Shown piece after piece: positions 24,146-37,600 of a stretch of 64,000 nucleotides of DNA. A program made the position numbers and the translations under genes. Positions within the stretch are counted from its first letter, which is position 1. Each line of letters begins with the position of its first letter. The stretch is from Gigantopelta aegis (taxonomy: Eukaryota > Mollusca > Gastropoda > Neomphalida > Peltospiridae), in assembly GCF_016097555.1 (NCBI RefSeq), contig NC_054702.1, positions 110,213,014 through 110,277,013 of the forward strand. The letters are read 5' to 3'. The notes under the pieces are model-generated. The model was not told the origin of the DNA, made no database searches, and saw only the letters and a list, made by a program, of their open reading frames with translations.

Positions 24146-24324
24146 GTGCAGGGGGAGGGTATTGGAGGTCGAAACCCTTACTTGCCCAAGCTAAACAAAA
24201 TTGAAATTCCACACATTGATAAGCCAATGAAAACCGAGATCGGTAGGAGCCCGTCAAAAGTGTCCCACTTTCAAAATACTGGCTTTGTTTTTGACCTGGA
24301 TAAGTCAGCGTAGTGAAAACAATG

Positions 24325-24760
24325 CGGAGTGCGGCGTCATATATGCACCAAACGTAATTGGATTTTCTGTTCTATATGGTTAAATAATAAAAATATTCCG
24401 GATACTTCCGCTTTAACTGCGTCATTCAAATTCACGCACTCTGCGGGCCCATATAGGAACAATGGACGAAGGGGTGAGGCTACATGTCCAAGCGGATGGG
24501 GTACAAACACATTTTAAAAGTTTAATATATACAGCAGAACGAATAAAACGTAAATGCTTTGGTCTTGAGATGCGAATACACAAGCCGCTATCTCCAGCCC
24601 ACCGGTTCCTTGCATGGGATGGGAGACACTACCGGGATGGGAGCAACCAGACGAGTGTACAGAGAACTGTGTCATTAGGGGTCAATACTGTGACAAGCGA
24701 CGTTTTTAGGTCGGTCGTCTTTCCCCTGTACATACATTGAAAAAATAAAACAAAATTCGC
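24325..24760. other. Unassigned segment with open frames
   Basis: A segment less AT-rich than the neighbouring DNA, with a 92-codon frame (24462..24740, beginning MDEGVRLHVQADGVQTHFKS) that I do not recognise. It has no splice sites or motifs I can defend and is followed by a poly-C run and 'acaaacaaacaaac' simple repeat. It may be an unclassified repeat fragment. Confidence 0.3.
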
Positions 24761-25013
24761 TTGGACCACCAACACCATACCCCCCCCCCCCCCCCCCAAC
24801 AAAAAAAAAACCCCACACAAACAAACAAACAAACAACAACAACAACACAAACCCACCCTTATGGTCGATGTCTTAACAGGGTAAAGCACCAGGGAAAAAA
24901 GATGATAATAATATGCTAGTATCAAAATATCAATTAAAAAAGCCTTTCTTTAAAAAAATAAGCTGCACTATTTAAACCTGCCTGAGTTGGAGTTTTACAG
25001 TGGCGGTGCGCGC

Positions 25014-25052
25014 GCACACATACACGCACACACACACACACACACACACCTG
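25014..25052. repeat. (CA)n microsatellite
   Basis: A CA-rich run of about 35 bp. It is bracketed by two direct copies of 'ttttacagtggcggtg' (about 24992 and 25060), suggesting slippage or duplication around the microsatellite. Confidence 0.85.
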
Positions 25053-25587
25053 GACTTGTTTTACAGTGGCGGTGTGTACACACATCACCGGTCGATCGAC
25101 TAACGACGGGCAGGATCACGTCTGAGGTTATCAACAAATATTGAATATTTTATTTTGGGATTTACTCATCTACGAGCAGACAACGGCTAGATGGAATAAA
25201 AGGTGTCATACAGAGAAAATCGATACACTTGAAAAACGGACGTTGTTAAGTATTTCAGATATTCGTTGATCGATCTCGCATACACTATAAAATACTACTA
25301 CTACTACTACTACTAATAATAATAATAACATTTATCTGAAAAAGGTTAGGCAAAATTACAATAATCTCCCTAATAATCTTAGATAACTATATTAACTATA
25401 ATATAATTTATACATTTAAACATTTATTTTTAAACTGTTTACTTTTCACTTTATTAGTTGTAGATTATATATTAGTAGAATAGTATAAATACATCAATGG
25501 ACACTGCAGTGTAATGACCGCTACTGACCCTGGTCAGGCTGCTTGTGCCCCCTTGCATATGCCAACGCGGGCGACCCCATCTTCCAC

Positions 25588-25664
25588 CTAGTTCATCAAG
25601 ATTAACGTTGACTTGAGCTTGCACTTCGACTTGCAGTCAGCGTTATTCTTGATGAACTAACCAT
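25588..25664. repeat. Inverted repeat (hairpin)
   Basis: Arms 'tagttcatcaagattaacg' and the inverted complement of 'cgttattcttgatgaacta' lie about 30 bp apart, with one or two mismatches. The outer flanks repeat 'gcagtgtaatg' (about 25505 and 25671). The form fits a small fold-back element with duplicated flanks; function unknown. Confidence 0.6.
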
Positions 25665-25689
25665 GACCATGCAGTGTAATGTATGTGCT

Positions 25690-27200
25690 ACGTGTGATCC
25701 TATTTAAGACATAATCGAAAGCACTGTAAGATTATTGGGAACTCCAATTGCAGGCATCTTCCCATCGCCTAGAAATAACAAAACCGTATAGTAGCTTAAT
25801 GGTCCATTCTTAGAAACCAGCTAACACAAAATAAATAGACCGCACGTCGATCAAACAAAACTATATTTTCGATAAAGAGATTTTAATATACTTGTGCGAG
25901 GTATCGAGAATACTATAGAAAGAGTATTGGAACAAGAGTAGGTTGCTAAATATGTACCCCACGTACACCCAAGTCCAAACTTTTAGATGCAGCTATGCAA
26001 CTTAACAGTATTTGAGTCTTCATATGGCGAATATTTTTACTTTTTTTTCTTTCTTTTTTTAAAAATTAAAAAGGGCATTAATAATTGCTTTTTTTACGGG
26101 ATAATGGTTAGGCCCTTAGCCAAGTACTGCCCTGTTAAATATAAAAGATGTCCTCGAAATTGTTTCTTTGAATAAGAAAAGTACACCTTATGTAGCCTAC
26201 GACCCACTATATTTTGCCATATTGATATTCAAAAGCGTACGGGTTCCTATTTTTGTAGGAGGGGGGCTTTTGCCCGAATTAAACGAAAATGCCCTAATCT
26301 GGATGACATTTATTCATATAGAATTACTGCCAGACAGTTATATAGGGTTGCAAATGAATCACTACACATAGGTACATAGATTACAAACAACTTTTAGGGT
26401 AGAATGATGGAAATTGGTAAAACTGTTTCAGGTCAGCGCATTTTGCCTGGATATCTGTATTATTTTGGTCGAATTGGACATAGTTGCCCCACTAACACCC
26501 CAAACCACCCCCACAAAAAAACCCCACCCCCCATGCCTCCTGTCTCGTACGCTTATGGCGATCTTCAACACATAACACATTTGGTGCTTCTCTAACCTGA
26601 CCCGATATACAGTGTAAATCACAAAAAAGGTAATACATCATCATTCTTCTCTGGTTGCGTAATCAAGTGAGGCCGCGTTACCCTAACAAAAGTAGTACCC
26701 ACGTAGCCTGTATATCAGTGTGTGAAACCCTATACGCCACAGATTGGTGGAATTCTTCTCCCAAGCGATCCTGCTATGTGTTGTTTGAGAGAACGTGACA
26801 TGAATACCATTTGTAACTGGGTTTCAAATAAAAAGCACTTCAAAGAGAAAATGGTGTTTCACATATACACGCACCATTTACTATTTAAAACAACTCAAGG
26901 AAAAAAACCCCACTTGTTTAAAAAGTATAATTAAACTTGCATGGCTCATTTATATTATGTTTGTTTTGTTTTACTGAAATGAGAAAGATAAAAAAGTGTC
27001 CGTGTGATAAGGCCAAACAGAATAATATGTGTGGTTCCGATTACATAAGCCAGAAAGATTAGTGTAGGTAGGCTGAAAGCTTATTATTTTTTTAGGTAAA
27101 TTATTTAGGGTAGATAGGCATTGAATAAACTTTGTTAAGACTAATATTTTATATTAAGTTGTATGTATCAAGAGAGCAAGGTTTTTCAAACCGAATGCAA
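25690..27200. other. Intergenic, possible repeat fragments only
   Basis: About 1.5 kb without a gene I recognise. The part 26140..26640 contains words such as 'cgtacgggttcctatttttg' and 'ggatatctgtattattttgg' that read like a decayed dispersed repeat. I cannot assign a family. Confidence 0.35.
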
Positions 27201-27228
27201 TTTAATTCTCAACTGAATACTGTGCAAA

Positions 27229-27393
<165 letters not shown>

Positions 27394-27399
27394 ATTTTC

Positions 27400-29095
27400 T
27401 TTGAAAACTTTTTCTAAGGACAATCGGGTAATCGGAACCACAACTATTATTTGTTTGGCCTTATAAGGGTTCGCTATATGGTAGCGTTGGTAGAGAAAAT
27501 TGCCGAAAAATGTAATTATGATATATAACTTTAACAAGATTTATCAAATTTTAATATTACACGTGTAAAATTGTGAAACTGAAGAAATGCTTAAAATATG
27601 CTTAGCAAGGACTCTTTTTATATGCATTTTTCAATACAAGAGGAAAACGTAATAAGCTATAAAATATCACACGTAATATGATGGCTGCAAATACGTTATA
27701 AATGTGTAATACATATATATATATATATATACGCTAAATACATTAAGCTATTAATTTAAAGACCACACAGTTTGCCATAGGCTAGTAAGAACACAAATAA
27801 AATTAGATACTAACCTGTCACGTACGGGTTGCGTTTCTCTGTACTATTCAGAGACCAATTGGAATTTGATAAAATAGAGGTTGATGGAATCTCTATTTAA
27901 GAGGACAGCCACTCCCTGGGGCAATCGTTTCTGAATATTTTGTCCCTCTTGCACCGCCAAAATAGGATGACCACTCCCAGGCTAGTTTACTAAATCGAAA
28001 CTAGCACCGGACAGAGCACATTAGAATATATACAGCTGTAACGAAATGCACTCATGAATCACGGTCATAGCAGTGGTGATATCAGGTGTTCGCGAAAGTT
28101 AAGCATATCCTGCCCCGCCGGTAGCACCCGTCATGAGGACTGCCACCACAGCTGTCGTATAGCATTAAGATTTTAAAGCTAGATTTTAATCAAATGTTAT
28201 TAATATTTCAATCATTTAGAATAGATCACATACTTTTATTTTCTTCTTATTTACAATCTACGTCACACTCAAATGCTATAATTTAAACATGGAATAGACA
28301 GTTCGTTTATTTGGGGTAATATGATAATGAAGGAATTTGACTGCAGAATTCACATGTCCTGTGCATGTGTATCGCTATAAAAAAAAAAACCAACTTGGAG
28401 AATAGAAGTTCTACAGTTGATTCTGCCTCTTATTACTAAACTCCTTGGAAAAATACCTTGATTAATATATAGGTCTAATAGTCCATGGGCCTGGATCAGA
28501 AATTTCAGTTATTGGTACCACTTGAGGTGGCAAATTCTAGTATAGTCCATGTTTGTGGGATATATTTTGATGTGACAGCCATTGCGGGGTGGCAGCTTAG
28601 TAGTAGTTATCAACTCTTTTTATACCCACACCCTATAACTGGCTTTCGGACTGATGGACAGGGCATACCATTCGGAAAGTACTTAGACAGAGGCAACGTA
28701 TGTTCCAAAAGTAATCTTTATGATCATATCATAAGGAACGTCATAGTAGCTACTAACATATTTGACTGTTTAAAAAATTTGAAAATCACACATTAACATG
28801 AAGATGAAATAGCGCAAAACATAATATTATTATCAAACTTTTCCTTATAATTCAATAGCATTTAAGGGTGGTTTTAAACTGTTCTTACTGAGAATTCTGA
28901 GATTTGTCTCATGGGGGAGTAAATCAAGAGGCATAATACTTAACTGATCATACATAATAACAATACTGAATGTCACAGAAGTTGAATCACACAAATAAGC
29001 ATGTTAAACGGTCAGACAATTATCAAATTGTCCCTAATATGTGTTTTATGAAGAAAAGCAGGTTCCAAAAGCATAATACTGAGCTCATTAATATA
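27400..29095. other. Intergenic, no gene recognised
   Basis: AT-rich DNA. A 103-codon plus-strand frame at 28485..28796 (MGLDQKFQLLVPLEVANSSI) is open but unrecognised. The stretch 28060..28150 has unusual GC-rich words ('gtgatatcaggtgttcgcga', 'ccccgccggtagcacccgtc') and may belong to a dispersed repeat. A short (TA)n run lies at about 27715. Confidence 0.35.
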
Positions 29096-29632
29096 CCAAT
29101 CTGATTAAAATTAGCTCTACTGGTCTACTAGTAGATCTAACAGCATTGCGTGGACTCCCATGTCCAGGTGACATTTCATCTATAAATAACAATTAGCGTT
29201 ATTCGGGAGCATACAAATTCTAAAAATATCGGGCGAGACTATTTATGCAATAGGCTAACTTGTTGGTCTATTTCAACATTAAAAATCAGGGGGAAAGTGC
29301 AGTAATAAACTCGGGATTGTATACTAGTATAAACAGATTTTATGGTTATACCATCACGGTTTTTTGTTTTTGTTTTCGTCTACAAACGAATTTTATATTA
29401 AATTTTATATTGAAATTAGTTTCCGGCATACCTCGTAATTCACCCGAACCATTTCATATACCCTGGGCATAATCCCGAATGTTTTCGAATTATTTTCAAA
29501 TCACTGGCATGATTTTGCAAGTAAGGTTTTGATTGGTCGAATGAAAGGTCAACTGGACATGAGTTCCAACGTGGTGCTGTTAGATCCACAGGTAATAGTA
29601 ATTAACCAATGGAGCTAATTGTAATTAGATTG
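29096..29632. mobile_element. Mutator-like MITE, copy 1
   Basis: The ends are inverted copies: CAATCTGATTAAAATTAGCT at the left and, read from the right, CAATCTAATTACAATTAGCT. The 9-bp direct flanks are ATTAATATA on both sides. The 537-bp core has no open frame of note. Copy 2 at 43663..44153 shares most of the core, including 'tttgattggtcgaatgaaag' and 'ttagtttccggcatac'. TIRs with 9-bp target duplications are the signature of Mutator-like elements; the family assignment is inference. Confidence 0.82.
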
Positions 29633-29639
29633 ATTAATA

Positions 29640-31050
29640 TACCAAACTGACAACATCAACGTCAATCATCCAACTGTTCGACTACATCATCATTTGAGTC
29701 TCCAAGTTCAAAGTTGGAACCTTCATCTTCCTGTAGGTTTTGGTTACCACAGGCTTGCAACTTGCACATGCCTGTGCATGCTGGTCCATTTGCCAGGCAC
29801 GTCCAATTTGGCAGCTTGCAGGAGCGCACACACTTGCAAGCCATACAATTCACAGACCACACCTGGGTTGTGGTGGTGACCGCATCAAGTGAATGGTGAG
29901 CTTGCCATCAGTATCTGTCCATCCGCACTTAGGAAGCTCTAGCACCGCGGGGCGAGCCTGCAGACAGCACTTCCAAATTGCAGCCTGGCAATTGGCGTGA
30001 AGGACGTGCATGGTGGCAGCTGACAGGACTCAACCTCTACTCTTTTGGTGAAGAAAAGCTGGTTGCGCAAATCATTCACCTCACTCTAGTGTTGCAAGTT
30101 CTCCAGGATTAAATATTTTGCGGTGAGATCGGTTATAATGGTAAAACAAATAAATTAGCACCACTGAAGTGTTGCCACCTTGAGTGGTACCAATATTTGG
30201 TCTGGCCCAAAACTATAAGGTGAATTTCTATAACTTCTCAAATAATTGTGGGTTGACATCCCATGAGTAACCCAGTTGACTAAAAGTCTTCTGCTAGGTG
30301 CTGTCCTACACGAGTTTCAGGACACTCGGCTTCCCACGACCGGCAAAGGGCCTCACGATGTCACTGCCTTTAACCAATTAGGCTGTCACTGATGATGTCT
30401 CCTATTGAGCTTGTTAGTTTGGTGATGTCGACAACCTGTGTGCGGTTCTGTTTCCCACACTCCTGCATGAATTCAGCAAACGTATTTGGGTGTGTGATGA
30501 GCAGTTGAGATGTCTGAGCATAATAATATGTGAGGTAGCATGCATAGTTCAACCTATCATATGCGAAGCATCAGGGGATCATGTGTTGAATGGATGTATC
30601 GTGTAGCATCCAGTCTCTCTATCAGGATGCTCGAATGAGGACCCACAAAATCTCAACCATGTCCATGCACGACATCCAAAATGTTGAAAGGCTGCCGTTT
30701 TCACTTCGGAGGAACCCTAGGTAGACTTCAAACTGTTCCATGATACGTGCACAGGAGCTCAAGGACCTGCTTCGGGAATGTTTGCGAGACATCTTGGCAA
30801 AGGCTGTCTATGCACTCTGCATCATAAGTCTTGGATGTTCTTAGGGCTTGTCTGGTAGATCTCTGATTCTTTGTTATGGGCTGACCTGATTGTTCTTTTA
30901 CAAGGATGCCATCGATGAAAGTTTTTTTTCGTGGTGAAGTGACTTTGGCACTTTTTATGGAAGAAGATTATTGGAAGCTGTCCACCAGGATGATCTTTTG
31001 CCAGTTCTAAAACTGGTGCATGTTTCTGGATTTGAGCTGCCTTGAGAAAA
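29640..31050 (-). pseudogene. Degraded copy of a widespread multicopy gene family
   Basis: On the minus strand, scattered frames show words I associate with a large unnamed family found in many invertebrates and fish, often annotated only as uncharacterised protein. A middle part carries FAYDRLNYACYLTYYYAQ and a HPNTFAEFMQE-like stretch. A later part carries LHANCQAAIWK, GWTDTDGK and a cysteine-rich tail (CKCVRSC ... CTGMCKLQACGNQ) with an acidic end. It is broken in several places and not functional. Whether the family is carried by a transposon is unknown to me. A repeated 125-bp block interrupts it. Confidence 0.5.
30098..30221 (+). repeat. Direct repeat, copy 1 (pair with 31051)
   Basis: 'gttctccaggattaaatatt', 'ttgcggtgagatcggttata' and 'aatatttggtctggcccaaa' recur in the same order and orientation at 31051..31192 with scattered differences and a short insertion. 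Confidence 0.88.
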
Positions 31051-31192
31051 GTTCTCCAGGATTGAATATTTTGCGGTGAGATCAGTTATATTGGTAAAAC
31101 AAATAAATTGGCACCATTGAAGTTTTGCTACCTTGAGTGGTAGGGCCTACCGATATTTGGTCTGACCCAAGGACTATACGGTCTACAACGAT
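31051..31192 (+). repeat. Direct repeat, copy 2
   Basis: Second copy of the block at 30098..30221: 'gttctccaggattgaatatt', 'ttgcggtgagatcagttata' and 'gatatttggtctgacccaag'. It lies at the right edge of the degraded multicopy gene. Confidence 0.88.
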
Positions 31193-31219
31193 TAATAGAT
31201 GATTATTATTTTATTTTAT

Positions 31220-31229
31220 TATTTATTTA

Positions 31230-31280
<51 letters not shown>
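31220..31280. repeat. (ATT)n microsatellite
   Basis: About 20 uninterrupted ATT units, about 350 bp upstream of the SCCPDH start codon. Confidence 0.95.
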
Positions 31281-31281
<1 letters not shown>

Positions 31282-31628
31282 TAAATTTTATTATTAGCCT
31301 AGGCCTATTATTAAAAAATAATAATTAGCAGCTGTAATTTATTTGACGAGACTTGTTAGTTACGCCTACGCCAAGTAACGACACAAACTGTCAATAAAAA
31401 AACCCATAGGACTTTATTAAAACTGCATTTCTATGTGTAATTTGCATTAATAATAGTTATAATATAAGAATGGAGAAAAGAGCCTACACCTTTAAAACGC
31501 CAAATCAACTGACTGGCCCTGTGAATATCTTTGCACGTGACATTTGCATTTCCGGGAACTTGTGCACTTTTCATTCCGTGGCTGGCGATAGACAACGAAG
31601 GTGTTTTGTCAGTTATTGAACAGGAAAA

Positions 31629-34600
31629 ATGGAGGGTGATGTGCCAAAGAAGCGTTATGATGTTGTCATATTTGGAGCAACTGGTTTTACAGGACAGTTT
31701 GTTGTTAAAGAGCTGGTGCGGACGACAGAGACGGAACCAGGCCTGACTTGGGCCGTGGCTGGGAGAACTATGGACAAACTCCAGAAAGTTCTTACTTCCA
31801 CAACAGGTTTGTTCAAAGAACAATTAATTTTAATTGTTGCACTTACTTCAGTTATTTAGTACAACAACATTTAAACCTCGTTTAGGCTGGGTAGACTTGA
31901 ACCAAATGGCATTGTATTTTCAGTTTGACAGCTGCCGACAGAAGTTTACATAATGGGGCCTGATTTAGGTTTCATCTACTATATATATTACAGAAAATAT
32001 GTGATTAGTAATGTTTATCCAAATGTAGTTTTTCCAAGTAGCCCTCATTTCATTTTATTTTAAAGGTACTTCAATGCCATTGAAAGCAATACTTTTTTTT
32101 CCAAGGTGGATTGGTCAGAAATAGTTTTTGTCTTAGCCTTGAGCAGGCCCCATTTGTCTATTCTAATGCATGTCTACACCATCTGGCAGTTTATCCATTT
32201 GAAGTAACCATAGTAACAAGGTAATTAAGTGCAGATTGTCAAGATGGTTTAAAAAAGAAAGAAAAAAGTGTCAATAAAATGTTATGTATCCTTGATCTAA
32301 TTATCATCAACTCATCCATCCATATAACCACAATAAAAAATACAAACACAATACAATATAAAATCCTATTACACATATATTTATGGATGCTTTTGGGGGG
32401 GGGGGGGGGGGGGGGCAGTATGTAATCTTGTTCAGTGCCATGCCTAGCTCTGGGTGATCAGTCAGAAAATCTCGCCAGAATTTCTTAAAAATGCAAAACT
32501 TATAGCTGTTTTCCAACAAAATAGCAATTATTACACTAATTTTTTCACCAAATTAAAATAAAATTCACTCGCAATTGGTTACTATGGCTTGTGGCAGCTA
32601 GCCCTGAACTCTGCTCAAAACTGGAAGGATGACAAGCTATGGCATCTCTTTCAGTCTAGGTCCAGTGGCATTGAGCTATCAATTACCAGTGCAGGTGATT
32701 GTGCTTTCCAATTCCAGTTAGGATGCATGCTGCTGTTCCAGTGGACATACCTTTCAGTGGCTTAGCATGGTTTGGACCTGGGGTAGAGTGGTTTGAATAA
32801 TATGAACTTAGTGCACCCTTTTGTCTGCATTTTCTCTGAATGCTAAAATATTGCACTGACGCAACGACGTAATTGGTCAGTTTTGTGATTTTAGATGGGG
32901 AAAGTCTACTTAATCAAGGGTTTTACAGAATTACTTACAGTAATAAAGCAGGGCGGTTGGTAATGTCCATTATGATTTGAGGTGTATCCGTGCTGTTATC
33001 ATACAATACCCTGTGATCTTCATAAAAGAGGCACGTCTTTTTAGTGTGTCTAGACACAGTGTCTGGGGACCGTCTGAATATACACCTGCCAATCAGGAAC
33101 CACAGAAAGGCCATGGAAAGAAAAGACCAATTAACCAAGAAAACACTCCGATTATTGTTTTCAGTACGAGGGTTAATTTATGTATATATGGATATAATAA
33201 TTACAGAACATTGCGATGCATCTGCAAAAATCAGGTATGTTTTGTTTCTTCAGTTCGAACACTAATTCCTGACGTGACACGTTAGGTATTACATAATCAC
33301 CAGCTCGCCAGAGGGCGTATTCACTGGGATGGTACAAAATTGCTGCGCCCGTTATATATAATAGCCGTCACATTTAACCGTTTTATTAATTAACTATACG
33401 ATTATACTTGTTGGTATTAAGCAATAATGTGCATTATATATTGTTGAATATGCATACCAGGCCAAATGCCTCAATTGTCATCTCCTTTAATGGTGATTTT
33501 CCCATTGTTCACAGTTATGGTCCTTGAATTTAGGAGAAACAAAAATTTGTTGTGCTGGGTACTTACAGAATGTTTGATTTCATTTTATAAATAAATATGG
33601 GGTCTGTTCAGATATTACGTAACACTATTTTTGTGAAAAGTAGACACACACACACCCAAAATATTATGTAACGCTACGTTTAGAGACACACACCCTTCAC
33701 AAATAAGTCATGCTTGGGCAATATAATTTTAATGTCCTCTTTTGTGATTTGGGATAACATAGAATGGCATTTCAACTAGATTATAATAAATATAACTTCA
33801 TTGTTGTGTGTTTACATCTTGCTGAAACTATCTCCATTAAATCAGTCCTTTGCTTTTGAAAAACAAAGGAGAGTAAAAAACAAAGGAGAGTAAAAAATCG
33901 CACACCTCAAAACACTTAGGCGAGTGAAAAATTGCACTCGTCAAAATGCTATAGTGAGTATAAACCAAGTATTATTAATTTATGAAGTAAATGGTGCATG
34001 TAAATGCAGAGACATATGTTGCAAAAATGAATCAATAAACCAATAATGTTTTTTCTTCTAATTTTATGTTTTTTGGTTCATTAGTTTAGTCTAAGTTCTT
34101 TTCCCTTTCTTGAATGGAGTTATAATTTATTAAAAAGTTTCATGAGTAGTACTATAGAAATACAGAGTATGCATCTTGGATTTTTTTTACTGGCTAATCG
34201 GGCCACTCACAGAAACACTTTGACTCGCCCGTACAACTTTTGAATGGCCTGCGACTGAATTTCGTTAAAAAGAAATGAACTTACTTAAATTGCACTTTAA
34301 AAACATGTTATCATATCATACAAACAAAAATAACAACACAAAAGAAGAAAACAGAATTTGTTTTAGTTTTATTACAAACTATTGTAATTAAATTATAATT
34401 ATATTGTCACGGAACCTACACAATCAAGCATCTGGAATGTTTTACCTAGGCTCAGTCTTAGAATGAATAAGGTGCTTTTATGGCCGTATGAAGAGGAATT
34501 AACAAAATACAAAGCTGACAGCAATCTATACAAACAATAATCACATCCACTAGAGAAATAAATACACAAGTCACTATTTAATTATGAAATGGATAATAAC

Positions 34601-37600
34601 GATAACGTTTCTATAGTAGACTCAGTATATTCTGTAAGAAATGAAAACGTTCCAACACAATGTAACTTCGGAAAACCTCAGGCTCGTAAAAAAATCTTTC
34701 TGCAAAACATGGTGTAGCGGAATGTGACGAGTTGTTCCGATTGTAACTAAATGGAAAGTAAAGACGGACATGGCCGGGGTGTTCCGATTGAACATACAAA
34801 TACATTTATGTGTCCGAGGTAACTTTCTGATCTCTTACAAACATTAGTTATTTGCATTTTGATACATAATACAATAGGCAGAAAATTTGGGTCGCCAGGT
34901 GGACGACGCCTGATACGGTTTTGATTTGCCCGACGCTATTTTGACTCACCATGGGCGATTGGGCAACCATAAAGTGCACACCCTGGAAATATAATGACAT
35001 ACACTGATGCAGACAATTTGATTTTTAAATTACAATATGTACTATTCAGATAATTTGATGCAAACAATTATATATATATATACCTTTTCAGTGTTAGATG
35101 GTTTGATGAATGTGCAGTTAAACATGTGTAGGAATCAACTTGTCTTGAATTTCATTATTATGTACAACGAACATGATTAGGATAGTTGGAATGGCTCTGA
35201 CATCTGTCAAGTCAGCATTACATCACTGATCTAGAATGGCCCCAATGTTGTTGATAAAAACTCTGACAAAATCTGTCATTACAAAGGATTTCCAAATCTG
35301 GGATGCCATAAGAAAGATAATACCCCCCCCCCCCCCCCCCCCTTCATAATTTTAGACATCATCATCAATGCGTAACAAGTTGTCAAGTAGACCAGCGTGT
35401 GCGTGCAGAGTTCCAAGAGTAAAAATAATCTGACCCAGATAACTCTGGTCAGTATGCCACAGAGTATTGAGCATCGAATCATGTTCCAGTCACATGGTCT
35501 ATGACTTTCTAACAAATGAAATAAAAATTAAATAGTCAGCAATGATCATTGATTACTGTTATTATAGTGTACATATATACATATTTAAATAACATATTCA
35601 TTAACCTCTGGCTGAAATACAAATATTTAAATGAAGTTTTATTTGAAATCTTTTTTTTTTAAATAAAAAATAAAAATAATAGACGTTAAAAAAAATACCT
35701 AGGCTTATTCCTACATACCTATTATCATTTCTTTTCCTTCTTTTTATTATTCCGTCTACTTTTGAATTGTCTTAGTCTAAATTTCATTTCTTTCTTTTTT
35801 AAAGAAAGTATAAAATTACACAATTGCCATTTTTGGGACCTCACATAAGTTTTGTCACACTCTGCTGTGATCAGCCGGCTACCACTTTATGCTCCTGGAC
35901 TTTGAAATGTTTGCAGTGACATCGCTGAAAATTGTGAAATCCATGACACCAGACAGCTTACAGTATGATCTTGACTCACTTATTATGCTCTCACTGCCAC
36001 CCTATGCATTGTGTGCTCTCAGTGCGTTCAAGTCGCTTTAGCTGTGCTCTCACTACGCTCTCAGTATGTTTGACAACCAAGAAGTCCGCCGCCAAAGGGA
36101 AGGTTCTACTGTCCAAAGGATGAGGCAGGTGTCGAAGAAGGCCATCTCTATTAGTCTCTACGGTGGCCCATAAAGTGCAGTAGAAGCGCAGTAACAACGC
36201 AATAAGAACGGGAGAGGCACATATTGAGAGCCCAATAAGCGATCAGCATTCGCACACCAGTCACAGGGGACAATTTGTGCAACCCCAAGATGCTTCTTTG
36301 TGTTGTTGTGTGGTGTATTCGTTGTTGCTACGTCCACGATATGCTCATGTAGTTCGCTTTGTGCTGCCATGGCGTCTGTACTGCATCATTATACCGCTCT
36401 CGTCAGAGCGCCGACCAGCCGAGGTTTGGCTCTCAAGGTAGTTCATGGCGACCCTCTCCCATCCTTGACAGTTTCCACTGCATCACCAAATCGTTCTCAG
36501 AGACCTTACTGCGCTTTGCCTCATGCTTTCATACTTTTCAGGTTGCAGTGGGAGCACCAGCGTGATTGCAGTAGAATGTGACGGGTATTATGAACTAATC
36601 GAGAAAATTTTACCGACTTCGCTGATATCCGTAACGAGTTCATTTGTGTAGGGTACAGTCGTTTAGGCTTATGGTGAGGCTTATGCCTGAGTTGCTTGGG
36701 GGGGGGGGCAATTGAAAAAAAAAGCCACTGGGGGGGGGGGGGGGGTCGACTGACCACCCGACCCCCACCCCCCCATTGGCTACAGGCCTGCTAATTAATA
36801 ATAAGTTAAATAGGCAAAGAAGTTTTTACCGTATTGGTACGTCTTCGAACATGTCTATTAAACCAGTGTTTTCTGATTTGTATTGCAAAGATAAGTAACA
36901 GTCATATTAAAATCTTGCATTTTTTTCTGGTGTTATTAAACGGATCTTTCTATCAGCTACATAGGTAAATCAATAGACAATTTTTTTTACATGCATTGTT
37001 TATTAAGTGTAACATGAGTTATTTTTCACACTCGCCAGACTGAAGTTACGTTCGCTGTACGAGCGCGATCACACCTGTGCACCTTAAAAGAGGTCTGTTA
37101 AATAATTATTGCCATGACAGAGCATTTATGACCCCACCCACAAATGTTACGTAATGCTGTTCAGTACAACCACCTAACCCCTGTAATGCTACATAATGTT
37201 TTTTGGTCATACACCCATCCCTCGAGGGTTACGTAATATTTGAATGGCCTTGTACTTTTCACTTCTAGTATGTAAGTAATAGCTGATATGTAGATTTTAC
37301 TTTGTAATTTATTATTTTTGAAATCTCTACTTCCAGAAAAGCTATAACCAAATAGTCTTCATATACATGTATGTAAAGGACAATAGATGTTTAATTTATT
37401 AATGTCATTAATGTTGGATCCCCCATTTTTCCCTTGAGAGGAGGTGAAATTTACTATTTTATAGAGAATATGCATTTAAACTGTTATTTCAATTAATTTT
37501 CCAAAACTATTTGACCAATTTCAAATTTTGTGGGAAGCTTTGACCCACCAGGGATATGAGGAGGCTGGAAACGAAAAGAGGAAAATTAAGCCTTTAAAAA

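Noticed and set aside
28060-28160. Segment with words faintly like 5S rRNA ('cgaaagttaagcat')
   Set aside because: Length, box positions and the pairing expected for 5S rRNA are not met. It may be a dispersed repeat instead.
28485-28796. 103-codon plus-strand frame MGLDQKFQLLVPLEVANSSI
   Set aside because: No recognised family, no splice or promoter support.
29662-29862. Cysteine-rich small peptide as an independent toxin-like or metallothionein-like gene
   Set aside because: The cysteine pattern with the preceding GWTDTDGK and HANCQAAIWK words on the same strand fits the tail of the larger degraded family, and there is no signal peptide.
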